A stretch of DNA of 64,000 bases from positions 74,222,860 to 74,286,859 of the forward strand of contig CAMZMU010000027.1 of assembly GCA_947311845.1 (NCBI GenBank). Reading direction: 5' to 3'. Positions 36,650-46,669 of this stretch are shown here, piece after piece (the stretch's first letter is position 1; each line of letters starts with the position of its first letter). The DNA comes from Poa pratensis. Taxonomy: Eukaryota > Streptophyta > Magnoliopsida > Poales > Poaceae. The position numbers were made by a program, and so were the translations under genes. The notes under the pieces were generated by a model. The model was given only the letters and a program-made list of their open reading frames with translations. It ran no database searches and was not told the origin of the DNA.

Positions 36650-37555
36650 TCACATAAAGATGAGAGTTGAAACATAAAAGAGAGCATCAAGAAGCATATA
36701 TAAAACATGTTTAAATCTAACACTCTTCCTATGCATAGGAGCCTTGTAAGAAAACAAGTCAATGAAGAACAAAATGACTAACATAAGATGGTAAAACAAG
36801 TGTAACTTCAAAAATTTCAACATAAAGAGAGGAGACTTAATATTATTGTGATATATGAAATCGTGTCTCCCTCTCTCATAAGGACCAGTAGGTCTTAAAG
36901 TACACAGCAAATAAAAGCAAATCAAGAGAAAGCTCAAAACATTCATCATAAAGAGAAGAAATTTAGTAACATGAAGATTTCTATAACCATATTTTCCTCT
37001 CTCAAAATAATTTTCAGTAGCATCATGAACAAAATTAACAATATAGCTATCACATAAAGTATTCTTATCATGATCCACATGCATAAAAGTATCATTACTC
37101 TCCACATAAGCATAATCAATGTTATTAGTAATAGTAGGAGCAAAACTATCACAACCATCATTGTAATCATCATAAATTGCAAGCATAGTATAATCATAAT
37201 AAACTTTATCATCAATAGTAGATGGAACTAGAACACCACAATCATTATAATCATCATAAATTGGAGATAAAGTATCATCAAAGAAAAATTTCTCGTCAAA
37301 GCTTGGGGGACTAAAAATATCATATTCATCAAAACCAGCTTCCCCAAGCTTAGAATTTTCCATAGTATTAGCAATAATGGTGGTCAAAGACTTCATGTTA
37401 ATAACATTGCTACTATCATGATTGTTATACAAATAAATTTCCATAGGCTTTTTAATTTTCTCTTCAAACAACTCATGTCCCAACTCAAGATAAATTTCAT
37501 AAAGCTCTCTCATGTTGTTTTCAGCCATAGGACTAGTTTGAGGGATAGTAACCAT
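36650..37555 (-). CDS. Unidentified retroelement protein with membrane segments
   Basis: From the ATG at 37555 the frame gives 301 residues. The N-terminal two thirds are acidic and tyrosine-rich, with repeats of the kind YDDYND. A conserved block follows (HVDHDKNTLCDSYIV, then FVHDATENYFERGKYGYRN). The C-terminal third has hydrophobic stretches: FLLFMMNVLSFLLICFYLLC, LFYHLMLVILFFIDLF and a final segment after the basic motif APMHRKSVRFKHVLY. Two or three membrane spans are plausible. The same protein, broken, occurs at 59480-60809. It lies directly behind the leader, where gag normally sits. Athila elements can carry an env-like ORF after pol, so it could be a relic of that, but I cannot show homology. 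Confidence 0.55.
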   Translation of the reverse strand: MVTIPQTSPMAENNMRELYEIYLELGHELFEEKIKKPMEIYLYNNHDSSNVINMKSLTTIIANTMENSKLGEAGFDEYDIFSPPSFDEKFFFDDTLSPIYDDYNDCGVLVPSTIDDKVYYDYTMLAIYDDYNDGCDSFAPTITNNIDYAYVESNDTFMHVDHDKNTLCDSYIVNFVHDATENYFERGKYGYRNLHVTKFLLFMMNVLSFLLICFYLLCTLRPTGPYERGRHDFIYHNNIKSPLFMLKFLKLHLFYHLMLVILFFIDLFSYKAPMHRKSVRFKHVLYMLLDALFYVSTLIFM

Positions 37556-37735
37556 TGATAGCAAGTAAAGAGCTAGACATAATAACAAGACTGAAAATAA
37601 ACTAGATGCAAGTAACTAATTTTTTGTGTTTTTGATATAAAGAAAGCAAACAAGACAAAATAAAAATAAAGCAAGAAAAAAAACAAAGTAAAGAGATTAG
37701 GTGTGAGAGATTCCCCTTGCAAGAGCAATTCGGCC

Positions 37736-37753
37736 TCCCCGGCAACGGCGCCA
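37736..37753 (-). other. tRNA-Asp primer binding site
   Basis: On the minus strand it reads TGGCGCCGTTGCCGGGGA, complementary to the 3' end of plant tRNA-Asp, 11 bases after the LTR end. This primer choice is typical of the Athila/Tat group. Confidence 0.85.
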
Positions 37754-37764
37754 GAAAAAGTGCT

Positions 37765-39419
37765 TGATGCGTGCAAAGTCACACGTCTGTTGGGAACCCC
37801 AAGAGGAAGGTATGATGAGTGCAGCAGCAAGTTTTCCCTCAGTATGAAACCAAGGTTATCGAACCAGTAGGAGATCGAAGTTGCTTCGAAGGTGTCAACG
37901 GCGTCAGAAAAAGTGTTCTGAGCGTAGTGGACGGGAATGTAAGACTTCCAGAATGGCGCCAGAAAAAGTGTGGTGATGAAGGGAAGGTCTGACTCGTCGA
38001 CTTGGAACCAGCACACAACAATCAAACTACTTTGTCCCAACGAAACAGTGAGGGTGTCAATCTCACCGGATTGCTGAAAACAAAAGATTAGACGTATAGT
38101 GTGGAAAATGATGTTTGCTTGCAGAGAATGTAAAAGAACAATGATTGAAGTAGGTTGTATTTCAGATGTAAAAGAATGGACCGGGGTCCACAGTTCACTA
38201 GTGGTGTCTCTCCATAATAAAATACTAACATGCTGGGTAAACAAATTACAGTTGGGCAATTGACAAATAGAGAGGGCATAACAATGCACATACATATCAT
38301 GATGATCACTATGAGATTTACTTGGGCATTACGACAAAGTACACATACCGCCATCCAGCATGCATCTGTGTCTAAATAGTCCACCTTCAGGTTAGCATCC
38401 GCACCCCTTTCAGTATTAAGTTGCAAGCAACAGATAATTGCATTAAGTATGGTGCATAATGTAAACAACACTAATATCCTTAGACAAAGCATTGCTGTTT
38501 TACCCCTAGTAGCAACAGCACATCCACAACCTTAGAACTTTCTGTCACTATCCCAGATTAAATGGAGGCATGAACCCACTATCTAGCATAAATACTCCCT
38601 CTTGGAGTTACAAGCATAAACTTGGCCAAAGCCTACACTAATAACGGAGAGAATGCAAGATCATAAACAACACATATATGATAGATCAATAATCAACTTG
38701 ACATAGTATTCAATATCCATCGGATCCCAACAAACACAACATGTAGCATTACAATAAGATGATCTTGATCATGATAGGCAGCTCACAAGATCTAAACATG
38801 ATGGCACAAAAGGAGAAGACAACCATCTAGCTACTGCTATGGACCTGTAGTTCAGGGATGAACTACTCACGCACCACTCCGGAGGCAGGCATGGCGATGT
38901 AGAGCCCTCCGGTGATGATCCCCCTCTCCGGCAGGGTGCCGGAGGAGAACTTCTGAACCCCCCGAGTTAGGGTTGACGGCGGCGGCGGCATCAGATGTTT
39001 TCTGGAATAATGGCTCGGTGTTTTAGGGTTTTCGCGTCTGGGGAACTTATAGGCGAATGGGCAACATCAGTGGAGGCGCGGGGCCCGCTCCCCATAGGGT
39101 GGCGCGACAGGGGGCCCACCCGCGCCGCCATGTGGGGAGGGCGCCCTGCTGCCCCCTTCGTCTCTCCTTCGGACTTCTAGAACGTGTCGGGAAAAATAGG
39201 CATCTGGGATTTTGTTTCGTCCGATTCCGAGGATATTTCCAGAACAGCTTTTCTGAAACCAAAAATAGCAGAAAACAGGAACTGGCACTGTGGCATCTTG
39301 TTAATAGGTTAGTTCCAGAAAATGCATAAAAATGCTATGAAGTGTGAATAAAACATGTAGCTATTGGTATAAAACTAGTATGGAACATAAGAAATTATAG
39401 ATACGTTGGAGACGTATCA
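37765..39419 (-). repeat. 5' LTR of the minus-strand Athila-lineage element
   Basis: 1655 bp, TG...CA ends. It is very similar to the truncated partner at 32753-33811, and to the plus-strand LTRs at 50687, 57561 and 63359, with moderate divergence. One visible difference between the two copies is a short insertion near 38985-38995. Confidence 0.85.
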
Positions 39420-39674
39420 CCGCCATGTGGTGTGGGCGCCTCGTGGCCCGTCTCCGCCTCATCTTCTGGATCCGTGGGTCTTCTAATAAAATAGGAGCTT
39501 TGCGATATTTTCTGGGGATTTTCTGGAAAGTCGATTTTCTGCACAAAAACAAGACACCAGGCCAATTCTGCTGAAAACAGCGTTAGTCCGTGTTAGTTGC
39601 ATTCAAAACACACAAATTAGAGGTAAAGCAACAGCAAAAGTGTTCGGGAAAGTAGATACGTTTTGGACGTATCA
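39420..39674 (-). mobile_element. Solo LTR, 5' fragment (outer insertion)
   Basis: On the minus strand it begins TGATACGTCCAAAACGTATC at 39674, next to target duplication GGCAT (39675-39679). It is cut at 39420 by the Athila-lineage element. Partner fragment: 20595-21264. Confidence 0.75.
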
Positions 39675-41300
39675 GGCATCAGCCATCTTCTTTTGCTCCA
39701 ATTGGAGCTTCAACCAAGCCTCCTCCTTCGCCACGCCCAACCTCTCCCTCTCAATGTCCATCCTCTCCTTGAGCCGGAGGCGTTCAAAGTCCATTATTTC
39801 CCTTTGCAATGCCAAGAAGGCATCATATCTCTCGGCCTTCTTGTCCTCCCTTTCTTTCTCCAACTTGTGCATGGATTCATCCTTCTTTGAGAAGATGTCC
39901 TTCCATGTGGTAGACATCTTCGTGGTGGCGCCGTCTCGAGCCACCCGGTCCTTCTCCCACTTCCTCCCCATCATCATCCTCTTTCGGCCACTTCCACCTT
40001 CGGATGGCCCATCTTCTTCATCAAGTCCAATTGGGATGGAAGAGCTTGATCCATCGTTGGTCTTCCATTTTTTGGCCGGATTCTTGTGATCATCATATTG
40101 GGTGATCCCCTTGGGATTCCCGTTCAACTCTAGCCAACAATGTGCGAGAGTGAAGTGTTTATTCTCCGTTTGATGTTACAAAGTGGCGGCCAAACTTGTC
40201 TATCAAACAAAAAAGTAGAGAAATGACCACCAATGAAGTGTGATGCAATGAAGAGATGACAATGATAAAAGTACAAGCAATAGCTTACATGGGAAGTCAA
40301 GTTCATGCCACTTTGATTCCGGTTCACCACCTGTGCATGAAAACCGCAATACTTGTTGACACTTTCTTGAATCGTAGCTCACCTATGTTTGAGAGAGCCG
40401 GCATTGCGATCAGACACAATTGGGTGGGGTAGCACATATTCCTTGTGATGATGGAAGTGGGTATGTATCTTCTCCCACAACCTTGTGCCCTTTTGCTCGG
40501 TTCCACATATACCATCCATGCTTGTGGCTAACCAAGCTCGACAAAGCAAAACATTATCAAAAGTAGTGTACGAAGTGCCTCTTGGCGTGTACACCTTCTT
40601 GGCCTTCGACTTAGCCGCAATCCCCACCGGCGCGGACTCACCCACCGCGGTTGCCGACGAATCTGTGATGGCGGATCCTCCCCATTTCGGATCAATTCCA
40701 GCATACATTCGTTCTTATCATCCTAAACATGCTAAGTATTACACTACGGACCTAAGATTGACTCAGATCTATGAAGTTCGGATAGAGATTCACACCGCAA
40801 AGTCAATTTGACTTTCGTCGAACATGTTGTGGACGACGTCGGTGGCAGTGACGCCGGAAGAATCTTGCGTCCGCTGGAGCGGCGGAGACTCCCCCATCTT
40901 CTCCTCGTCCTGCGTCAGCGGAACCTGCGACGGGTACTGATCCGCGATGAGGCCCGGCTCCTCCTGGTTCATCGTGGAGGATGTCGACCTTCTTGCCGCC
41001 ATGACGACAGGCGGAACCTGCGTAGCGCCGGACGACGGGCACGGGCGTGGTCAACACCGGCTCCTCATCTTGCGTCTCCGCGTTGGCTATCCGTTTCGCC
41101 TCCGCCAGCGCCGCTTTCTCCGCCACGAGCTCGCGTATGCGCTGCCTGCGGCGCCGCGTCCGCCGCGCGATGGTCTCCGGCTTCCGCGTCCGCCGCGCGA
41201 TGGTCTCCGGCTTCAGTGCCGAGTCCCCCGCTTGCTCGACGGACTGGGAGGAGGCGCCGTTCTCGACCAAATCGATGGCTCCTTCCGTCGCCTACATCCG
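39675..41300 (-). pseudogene. Harbinger ORF1 (Myb/SANT, NAM-associated), broken
   Basis: The pieces in minus-strand order are these. An N-terminal part lies around 41290-40795 with one frame change near 40990. A Myb/SANT-like domain lies at 40708-40290 (YTTFDNVLLCRAWLATSMDG through GSLKHR), interrupted by a TGA at 40379-40381 where the conserved tryptophan of HRW is expected. An intron runs from about 40290 to 40128. A charged coiled-coil exon (40127-39675) contains KKAERYDAFLALQREIMDFE. In this superfamily ORF1 binds DNA and helps the separate transposase enter the nucleus. The expected start codon position reads ACG instead of ATG near 41288. Several lesions plus the insertion make it non-functional. 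Confidence 0.8.
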
Positions 41301-41634
41301 GATTATCAGGTGGACGCGGCGGGAGGAATGAAAATTACCGGCGGGAAATGGAGGCGGAGAAGGGGATAAGTGAAAGTGGCCGGCGCCGAAATTTTGGTTC
41401 GAATTGGGTAGGCCCGCCTTGACAGATCCGACGTGGCGGATGCGTCTGGGCGCGTCGAGGCGGCCCCAAACCCGCCCTACATATGGGCTGGGTTTGGGGG
41501 GATCCGGACAGCCTGGACGTTTGTGGAGGCTTTGAGGGCCACCGTTGTGTGGACGAATTCAGCCCAAAACGCATCCGAGCTGTCCGCCCGGACGTATAGG
41601 GAGGGTTTGGCAACCATGGTTGTAGATGCTCTTA

Positions 41635-42004
41635 GCTGGACATGTTCTTTGAGAAACAGAACGGGGGCCCTAAACATACTGTTTTTCTTCACGTAGAGCC
41701 CCCCCCCCACCCCAAAAAAAACCCTTAAAAAAGGCGTAGAGCAAAATTAGTTAGCGAGTTTGTTGATGTGGATGCATATGTCTATGGAGGAAATTATTTG
41801 TCATAGTTATAAAGGTGTAAATTGATGGTAATGTCAAAAAAAGGTGTAAATTGATGGGATATTTATGCGTTGAATCTAGCTCTAGAAATTTAAAGGAGTC
41901 AATATTTAATTTTACAACATCCGACGGATAAAGATATTTGATGCCCAAGTGGCGCATAGACACCCTGTAAGATACTCCAAATAGCATAGGCATACGAGTT
42001 ATTC
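41635..42004. other. Intergenic, no gene recognised
   Basis: Short AT-rich gap between the Harbinger right end and a SINE. A C-rich run followed by an A run lies near 41701-41722. Nothing else was seen. Confidence 0.6.
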
Positions 42005-42020
42005 AAAAACTAATTGGACT

Positions 42021-42405
42021 GAGGACGCGCAGTGACGCGTTGGTTGGGTATGGGAGTGGCCATCCCACCAGCCCGAGCTCGACTCCCAGCGGGAGCGAGT
42101 TTCGGGTGCCTCACCTGCGCGGCACTGGTCACGTGAACAGTGCTCGCACGGCACTGTTCACGTGAACAGTGCCTGCTTTTGGGCCAATTCCACCGTGGTT
42201 TTGTCAGAGGTATTGTGGTGTGCCCACCACCGCAGGGGTTTTCCAGTAGGTCTAGGCTCACGGGGCTCAGAAGCTTAGTATAGTCTGGTTAGGTCTAGCT
42301 TGCGCACAGGTGGCGTGCGTGTGGTGTTGAGTGTGTGTGGTGTGAGTTGTGCGTGAGTTCAGATACTACAGCTGTACTGGAAAAAGACCAGGAATTCTCA
42401 AAAAA
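42021..42405 (+). mobile_element. SINE-like retroposon
   Basis: A 385-bp insert ends in a run of about ten A and is flanked by a perfect 16-bp duplication, AAAAACTAATTGGACT, at 42005-42020 and 42406-42421. Near the 5' end, GCTCGACTCCCAGC fits a polymerase III B box. GCGTTGGTTGGG could be an A-box relic. No coding sequence is present. tRNA-derived SINE is the best reading; family not identified. Confidence 0.75.
42122..42172. repeat. Tandem 22-bp palindromes with CACGTG core
   Basis: GCACTGTTCACGTGAACAGTGC (shown as positions 42151-42172) is a perfect 22-bp palindrome. The copy at 42122-42143 differs by one base. Both contain the G-box core CACGTG and lie within the SINE. Confidence 0.9.
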
Positions 42406-42421
42406 AAAAACTAATTGGACT

Positions 42422-43734
42422 ATTTGAATGTTTCAAACCGGATTATCCGTTTTCAAGTCAAAAGCTGGGGTCAGTTTGGCACAGTTAGTATTTATTGAGT
42501 TTAACTAGTTCATTTGGTGAGCATAGCTAGCTTTGAAGTTTTCCACCAGCAGAATCATGGTTAATTTTATTACTTCCATCTCTTCAGTGTTTGGGTTTTA
42601 ATCTAAATAATCTCTTCATTTTTCTAATTGACCGTCTCTTGCAAGTTTGAAAGGTGAAATCCTTCTTAAATTCTACTCCCTCCGTATCAAAATATAAGTC
42701 ACTCCACCAACTGACCACACACATGTATCTATTGCAGTGAAACATGTGACATATAAATCTCTGCGGATTAGTATTTTTCCGACTATTTTGGTTCCTCTTC
42801 TGCAATTACACCATTTCCGATTCGAATATGAATCTGAGAAAATATATGATAAAGCATATGAAACGACTAAAATTTAATACGATCCATTTACATCCCCTAG
42901 ATAGTTCCAGCTCCACTCCACCGGAAAGATCCCAGCCCGCGTTTTAAGGCTGACCTCTTGTCTCTTCTTTTATGAAAATCGGTATGCCCTTCAGTTCAGG
43001 CACATCCTTAGTCAAATCGTCAAACCATAAGCAGAAATTTCCGGTGGAGTGAAGAACTGGTCGGTAATCAGATAAGAAGGCGAGCAAAATGGATCTGGAG
43101 AAGGACGGCACGGTGTAGGTGTGGAGTGCGCGTGTGGAAATTCTGAAGAAGCTACTCAGGGGGTGCTGGTTATGATGATATAAAATACGAGAAGATGTGC
43201 CTCATTTTCTGCTTCGAATTGGCAAGCTGGAGCATGTGTGATGGCAAGTTTGTTGGCGCTGGGAGTGAGGCGAAGAATCAGTATCGGCATGATCCCGCAC
43301 CAACCATGAGCAAACGTTTTAGCCACCTTCTGAAAGAAATGACGAAGCCAGGATGAACAGGCCCTTGTTGTTTGAAGGTACATACGTCCTAAACAACAGT
43401 CAACCATGAGCACGCAAGTTTTGCATCAAAATGTTGGCAGAGTTAGCACACAGGTTTATCATAAGAATTTCCTTTACAGAGGGCAAATGCTAGAGCAGTT
43501 CATGCTGTCTCCGCCGAGGTCAATGTCTTAATCTTGTTCCTTCTTGGCAGGCATCATGGCACATACTGGGTGAAAACTAAACATGATCCCGGTTTCAGAT
43601 ACAAACCATGAGGGTTCCTTACTTCTAATCTCTACCAGTAAGCTAATTTTTGGCAGAAGGAAACTAGCAATTCTGTAAACAATTTGATTTAGGGTATATA
43701 CAAACAAGACTGATTACACATAATCTGTTCAATG
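42422..43734. other. 3' flank of the bZIP gene, no gene recognised
   Basis: The stretch holds a Stowaway left end at 42676-42760 (CTCCCTCCGTATCAAAATAT after TA, no right end found). Otherwise it is AT-rich DNA without a supported gene. Confidence 0.55.
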
Positions 43735-44245
43735 AACAATCAACCAGAATTATCTCTCATACAATTCAACCATAAATCAACCGGGGGTACAATTCAATCA
43801 CAGGCTTGCCAATGCAACACATAGCTAATAGAATGCACACATATATAGGTCCATGAGGGAGTGCCTAACTTACAATCCACGAATAAACTAATTTGGGCAA
43901 AAGGAAACTAGTATTTTTCAATTGGATGCTATTCCGTCCCAATCAACCAGTATTATCTCATACAATTCTTCAATCACAAATCAACCAGTAGCATGATTCA
44001 ATCACAGGCTTGCAGATGCAACACAGAGCTAACAGAGATGCAAACATATATAGGTTCCATGACTATGAGGGTGTGCCTAACTTATAATCGCAGAGTAATC
44101 TAATTTGAGCAAAAGGAAACTAGACCAATCAACCAATACTATCTCATACAAATCATCAATCACAAATAAACCAGGAAGATTCAATCAGACTTGCAGATGC
44201 AACGCAAAGCTAATAGATTGATGCAAACATATATAGGTTCCATGT
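43735..44245. repeat. Three imperfect tandem repeats, about 190-205 bp each
   Basis: Units start near 43738, 43942 and 44129, each with AATCAACCA(G/A)..TATCTCATACAA, then GATTCAATCACAGGCTTGCAGATGCAAC-like and ACATATATAGG strings. They lie about 300-800 bases downstream of the bZIP stop on the gene strand. Confidence 0.8.
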
Positions 44246-44553
44246 CAAGATATTATTACAACCATCCATGTGCTCCCCACAGAACAATCAGGCATTCTTA
44301 TCCATCCATAGAAATTCCTAGGACACATCGGGAAGGAGTAGCACATGACACGGTAGACAAGATTACAGAAACGAAATACCTATCAATGATGGTCTAGAAT
44401 CACCATGAGCAACATGAATCAAACCATAATTAAACATTAACCAGGACAAGCTGGTAGCAGCAGCAGCACTCTTCTTCTTCAGCAGCAGTAGCAATTAAGC
44501 AGAGACACCATCCATGTTGGTCGATGCCAAATTCATCTTGGGAGGCTGTTGGC

Positions 44554-45000
44554 TCAGAACTGGAACGCGTCAGCCATGGCGCCGGCGGCGGCCAGCTGGG
44601 GCGCGAACGGGGACTGCCACGGGCGGAGCATCGGGTCGTCGGGAATCTCGGGGATGTCGACGGGCGCTCCGGCCACCTGGAAGATCTCCAGGACGCCGCT
44701 GAGCGCCTGCAGCCGCCCAGAGAGCTCGCCGTGGCGCGCGCGGAGCACCGCGTTCTCGCCGTCCACCTTGCCGAGCTCGTTGGTGTAGGCGCCGATCTGG
44801 GCCTCGACGCGCGCGTTGTCCGCCTGGAGGCGGCTGGCCTCGGCGATGAGCTCCTCCATGCGCTGCTGCTTGCGCGCGCGGGAGCGCCTGGCCGACTCCC
44901 GGTTGGAGAGCATCCTCTTGCGCTTGCGCTCGTCCCCGGCGCTGCCGCTGCCGGCCTCGGCGTTGCTGTCAGGGCTGGAGCTCCGGCGCGACGGCGACAT
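44554..45000 (-). CDS. Group S1 bZIP transcription factor
   Basis: The intronless frame encodes 148 residues from the ATG at 45000. An upstream in-frame TTG is not a plausible start. The basic region has the invariant N-X7-R (N33 to R41, NRESARRSR). A zipper follows in correct register (L51, L58, V65, Y72, V79, L86). Short length, missing introns and the DDPMLRPWQSPF motif near residues 121-132 mark group S1 (AtbZIP11/44/53, rice LIP19/OBF1 relatives). S1 proteins bind ACGT and ACTCAT elements in the nucleus, heterodimerise with group C bZIPs, and control amino-acid and sugar metabolism under starvation. Translation is predicted to be repressed by sucrose through the upstream ORF at 45172-45285. 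The exact rice or wheat orthologue is not assigned. Confidence 0.93.
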   Translation of the reverse strand: MSPSRRSSSPDSNAEAGSGSAGDERKRKRMLSNRESARRSRARKQQRMEELIAEASRLQADNARVEAQIGAYTNELGKVDGENAVLRARHGELSGRLQALSGVLEIFQVAGAPVDIPEIPDDPMLRPWQSPFAPQLAAAGAMADAFQF

Positions 45001-45136
45001 GGTCGGTCGGTCGGGTTCTCGGGTCAAGAACCGGAGAAAAAGATCTCTTTTTTTCTGGTGACGAGAGGGAGAGGAAGATCGAAGGAAGAGAAGAAGCTAG
45101 GAGGAGTAAAGAATCAAAGATCTAATTAACTAGAGG

Positions 45137-45175
45137 CTAGATGGATGCGGCGTTCAGGAGGGGCGAGGAGTTCAT
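45137..45175 (-). CDS. Third leader uORF, overlapping the sucrose-control uORF
   Basis: ATG at 45175 overlaps the stop of the sucrose-control uORF in the string ATGA. It encodes MNSSPLLNAASI and a stop. The overlap could capture ribosomes that reinitiate after termination. Overlapping small uORFs also occur in dicot S1 bZIP leaders. Confidence 0.6.
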   Translation of the reverse strand: MNSSPLLNAASI

Positions 45176-45285
45176 GAGAAATCGTAGAACCAGTACAGAA
45201 AAGCGACAGAGAAGGAGTGGGAGCGGCAGCGTACGCGCAACCTCATCTGGGGACGGCAGCCGTCAGAGGAAGGGTGGGTAAACAT
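45172..45285 (-). CDS. Sucrose-control peptide uORF (SC-uORF) of the bZIP gene
   Basis: The 37-residue frame starts at ATG 45285, with a second in-frame ATG at 45246 (residue 14). It ends in SFSVAFLYWFYDFS and a stop. This C-terminus is the hallmark of the conserved peptide uORF in S1 bZIP leaders (dicot consensus SFSVVFLYWFYVFS from memory). In the known system the nascent peptide stalls the ribosome at high sucrose and reduces translation of the main ORF. Its stop lies 172 bases from the main ATG. Differences from the dicot consensus are A for V and D for V in the core. The N-terminal half is not conserved, so the true start could be 45246. Confidence 0.92.
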   Translation of the reverse strand: MFTHPSSDGCRPQMRLRVRCRSHSFSVAFLYWFYDFS

Positions 45286-45504
45286 GGGGGAAGCGGAGCT
45301 CCGGCTCTCTACACCAGATCTGCGAGCGAACACCTTCCCAGGAGGAGGAAGAAGGAGCGGCGGCTAGAATAGGATAAAGCTCAGGGGCTTATTGACAAAG
45401 GGACAGGGAGTAGACCAGGAACGAAAGGAAGCTACAAGGACTGAAATGAAAGAGAAAGATTGAAACGAGGGACTTAGCTGCGAACGTATGGCAACTCCGG
45501 GGCT

Positions 45505-45513
45505 CTAATGCAT
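45505..45513 (-). CDS. First leader uORF (two codons)
   Basis: ATG CAT TAG close to the predicted cap site. It is only used if transcription starts upstream of 45513. A very short first uORF is a known feature of S1 bZIP leaders and may allow reinitiation. Confidence 0.4.
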   Translation of the reverse strand: MH

Positions 45514-45565
45514 AAGCAGAAGGTAGAGTAGGTGGGGAAGGTTTCTAATGGATGCGAGGGGGTCC

Positions 45566-45572
45566 TTTTATA
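45566..45572 (-). promoter_or_regulatory. TATA box of the bZIP gene
   Basis: TATAAAA (minus strand) lies in the context CCTCCTATAAAAGGACC. Transcription would start around 45540, giving a leader of about 540 bases that contains all three uORFs. Confidence 0.65.
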
Positions 45573-46661
45573 GGAGGAGCTGGGGGTAGTTTAGGGATTT
45601 AGCATTTGGGAAGGTGGGCGGCATTTTCTGGAGGACAACCTGTCATGGGGATATGTTTAACTTTTAATAATTTTGGAGGGCAAGGACGGCACAAGAGACA
45701 AGAGCCAGCCCGTCGATTGACCGGAACGACGCGGACAAAAAAAAAACGGTGACGGTGACGCCTTCACGCATTTGCCTAGAGCTGGTCATTAAAAGCTTCC
45801 AAAACTTTGCAAATTAAATTAGTTAAGAAATAATACCACCAAATTTGCCCACCGATTACATGTTTCCCATGCAATCCATATCCTCCATGGAAGATAGTAG
45901 GAAGGGACACGCCTAGACCAATCAAAAAGAAACGTGTAGCATCTGCCAGCCGGTTGATTTTGATTTTCCATAATATAAAATCGGCTCATGCAAAAACCAG
46001 GGGAGAACCACACACCTAAACAGCTGTTTTGGTTATGAGAAGTAATGGAGGATTAGATTATGAATCATTGACCAACACCACACCTCTTTCTTCATAGAAA
46101 AATCTCCCAGCAACCCCTCAAGCTAGCTGTGGCGGCTACTTTTTCATGGGGAAAACACCCCCACAATATGTACAGATAAATGTTCTGGAACGAGATCAAT
46201 TTCCAGAAGGGAGCACCGAACGCTAGTTATTATGCAAATACGTTATTCTAAATCACAAAAAAAGCATTAAGACGGCAAGATAGTGTGAAAATATCTTATT
46301 TTCATAAACAAGATAATGTGCAAATATACTCATGTTCTCATGCGGAAATACGGTGAGATAAATTCTTTTTACCGAAACTAAATTTACGACGTCAATGTAA
46401 ATTAGAGAACTCTCGGCAACGTACGTCATCTACATCCAAAACGAGTGAAATGGAAGCACGAATGTATATCCGGGTTGGCTGTTGACAGCGACCTCCTTTT
46501 CTTGGAGCATATTCTAATTTTAGATGCCACCTTTTCTTGTCTTGTCCCTTGGAGTTTATCCTGAAGCTAGCTACCTTGCGTCTAAGAAAGAAAGAAAGGT
46601 TCTTGAAACTATCTGCCTTATTTTCTTGAGCTGTTGTCTCTGGTCTTCTTGTGTGCCCTGG
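45573..46661. other. bZIP promoter region and intergenic DNA
   Basis: No gene or terminal repeat was seen. The first few hundred bases should contain promoter elements of the bZIP gene. No motif was strong enough to list. Confidence 0.55.
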
Positions 46662-46669
46662 CTGCCAGG

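Larger units (their letters stand above)
32753..39419 (-). mobile_element. Athila-lineage Gypsy element, truncated at 3' LTR
   Basis: The 5' LTR is 37765-39419 (TGATACGTCT start, CGCATCA end on the minus strand). A tRNA-Asp primer site (complement of 37736-37753) follows. The 3' LTR at 32753-33811 starts normally but stops after 1059 of about 1655 bases, exactly at the LARD boundary. The interior has one unusual ORF and about 2.8 kb of noncoding 3' interior. No gag or pol is present. Confidence 0.85.
20152..41631 (-). mobile_element. PIF/Harbinger element split by a 19-kb nest
   Basis: The left terminus GAGCATCTCCAAGTATAG (20152) and the complement of the right terminus, GAGCATCTACAACCATGG (41631), are Harbinger inverted termini. 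TTA target duplications lie at 20149-20151 and 41632-41634. The element proper consists of 20152-20594 and 39675-41631, about 2.4 kb. It encodes only the ORF1 protein. No DDE transposase reading frame is present in either part, so it is non-autonomous. Confidence 0.85.
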
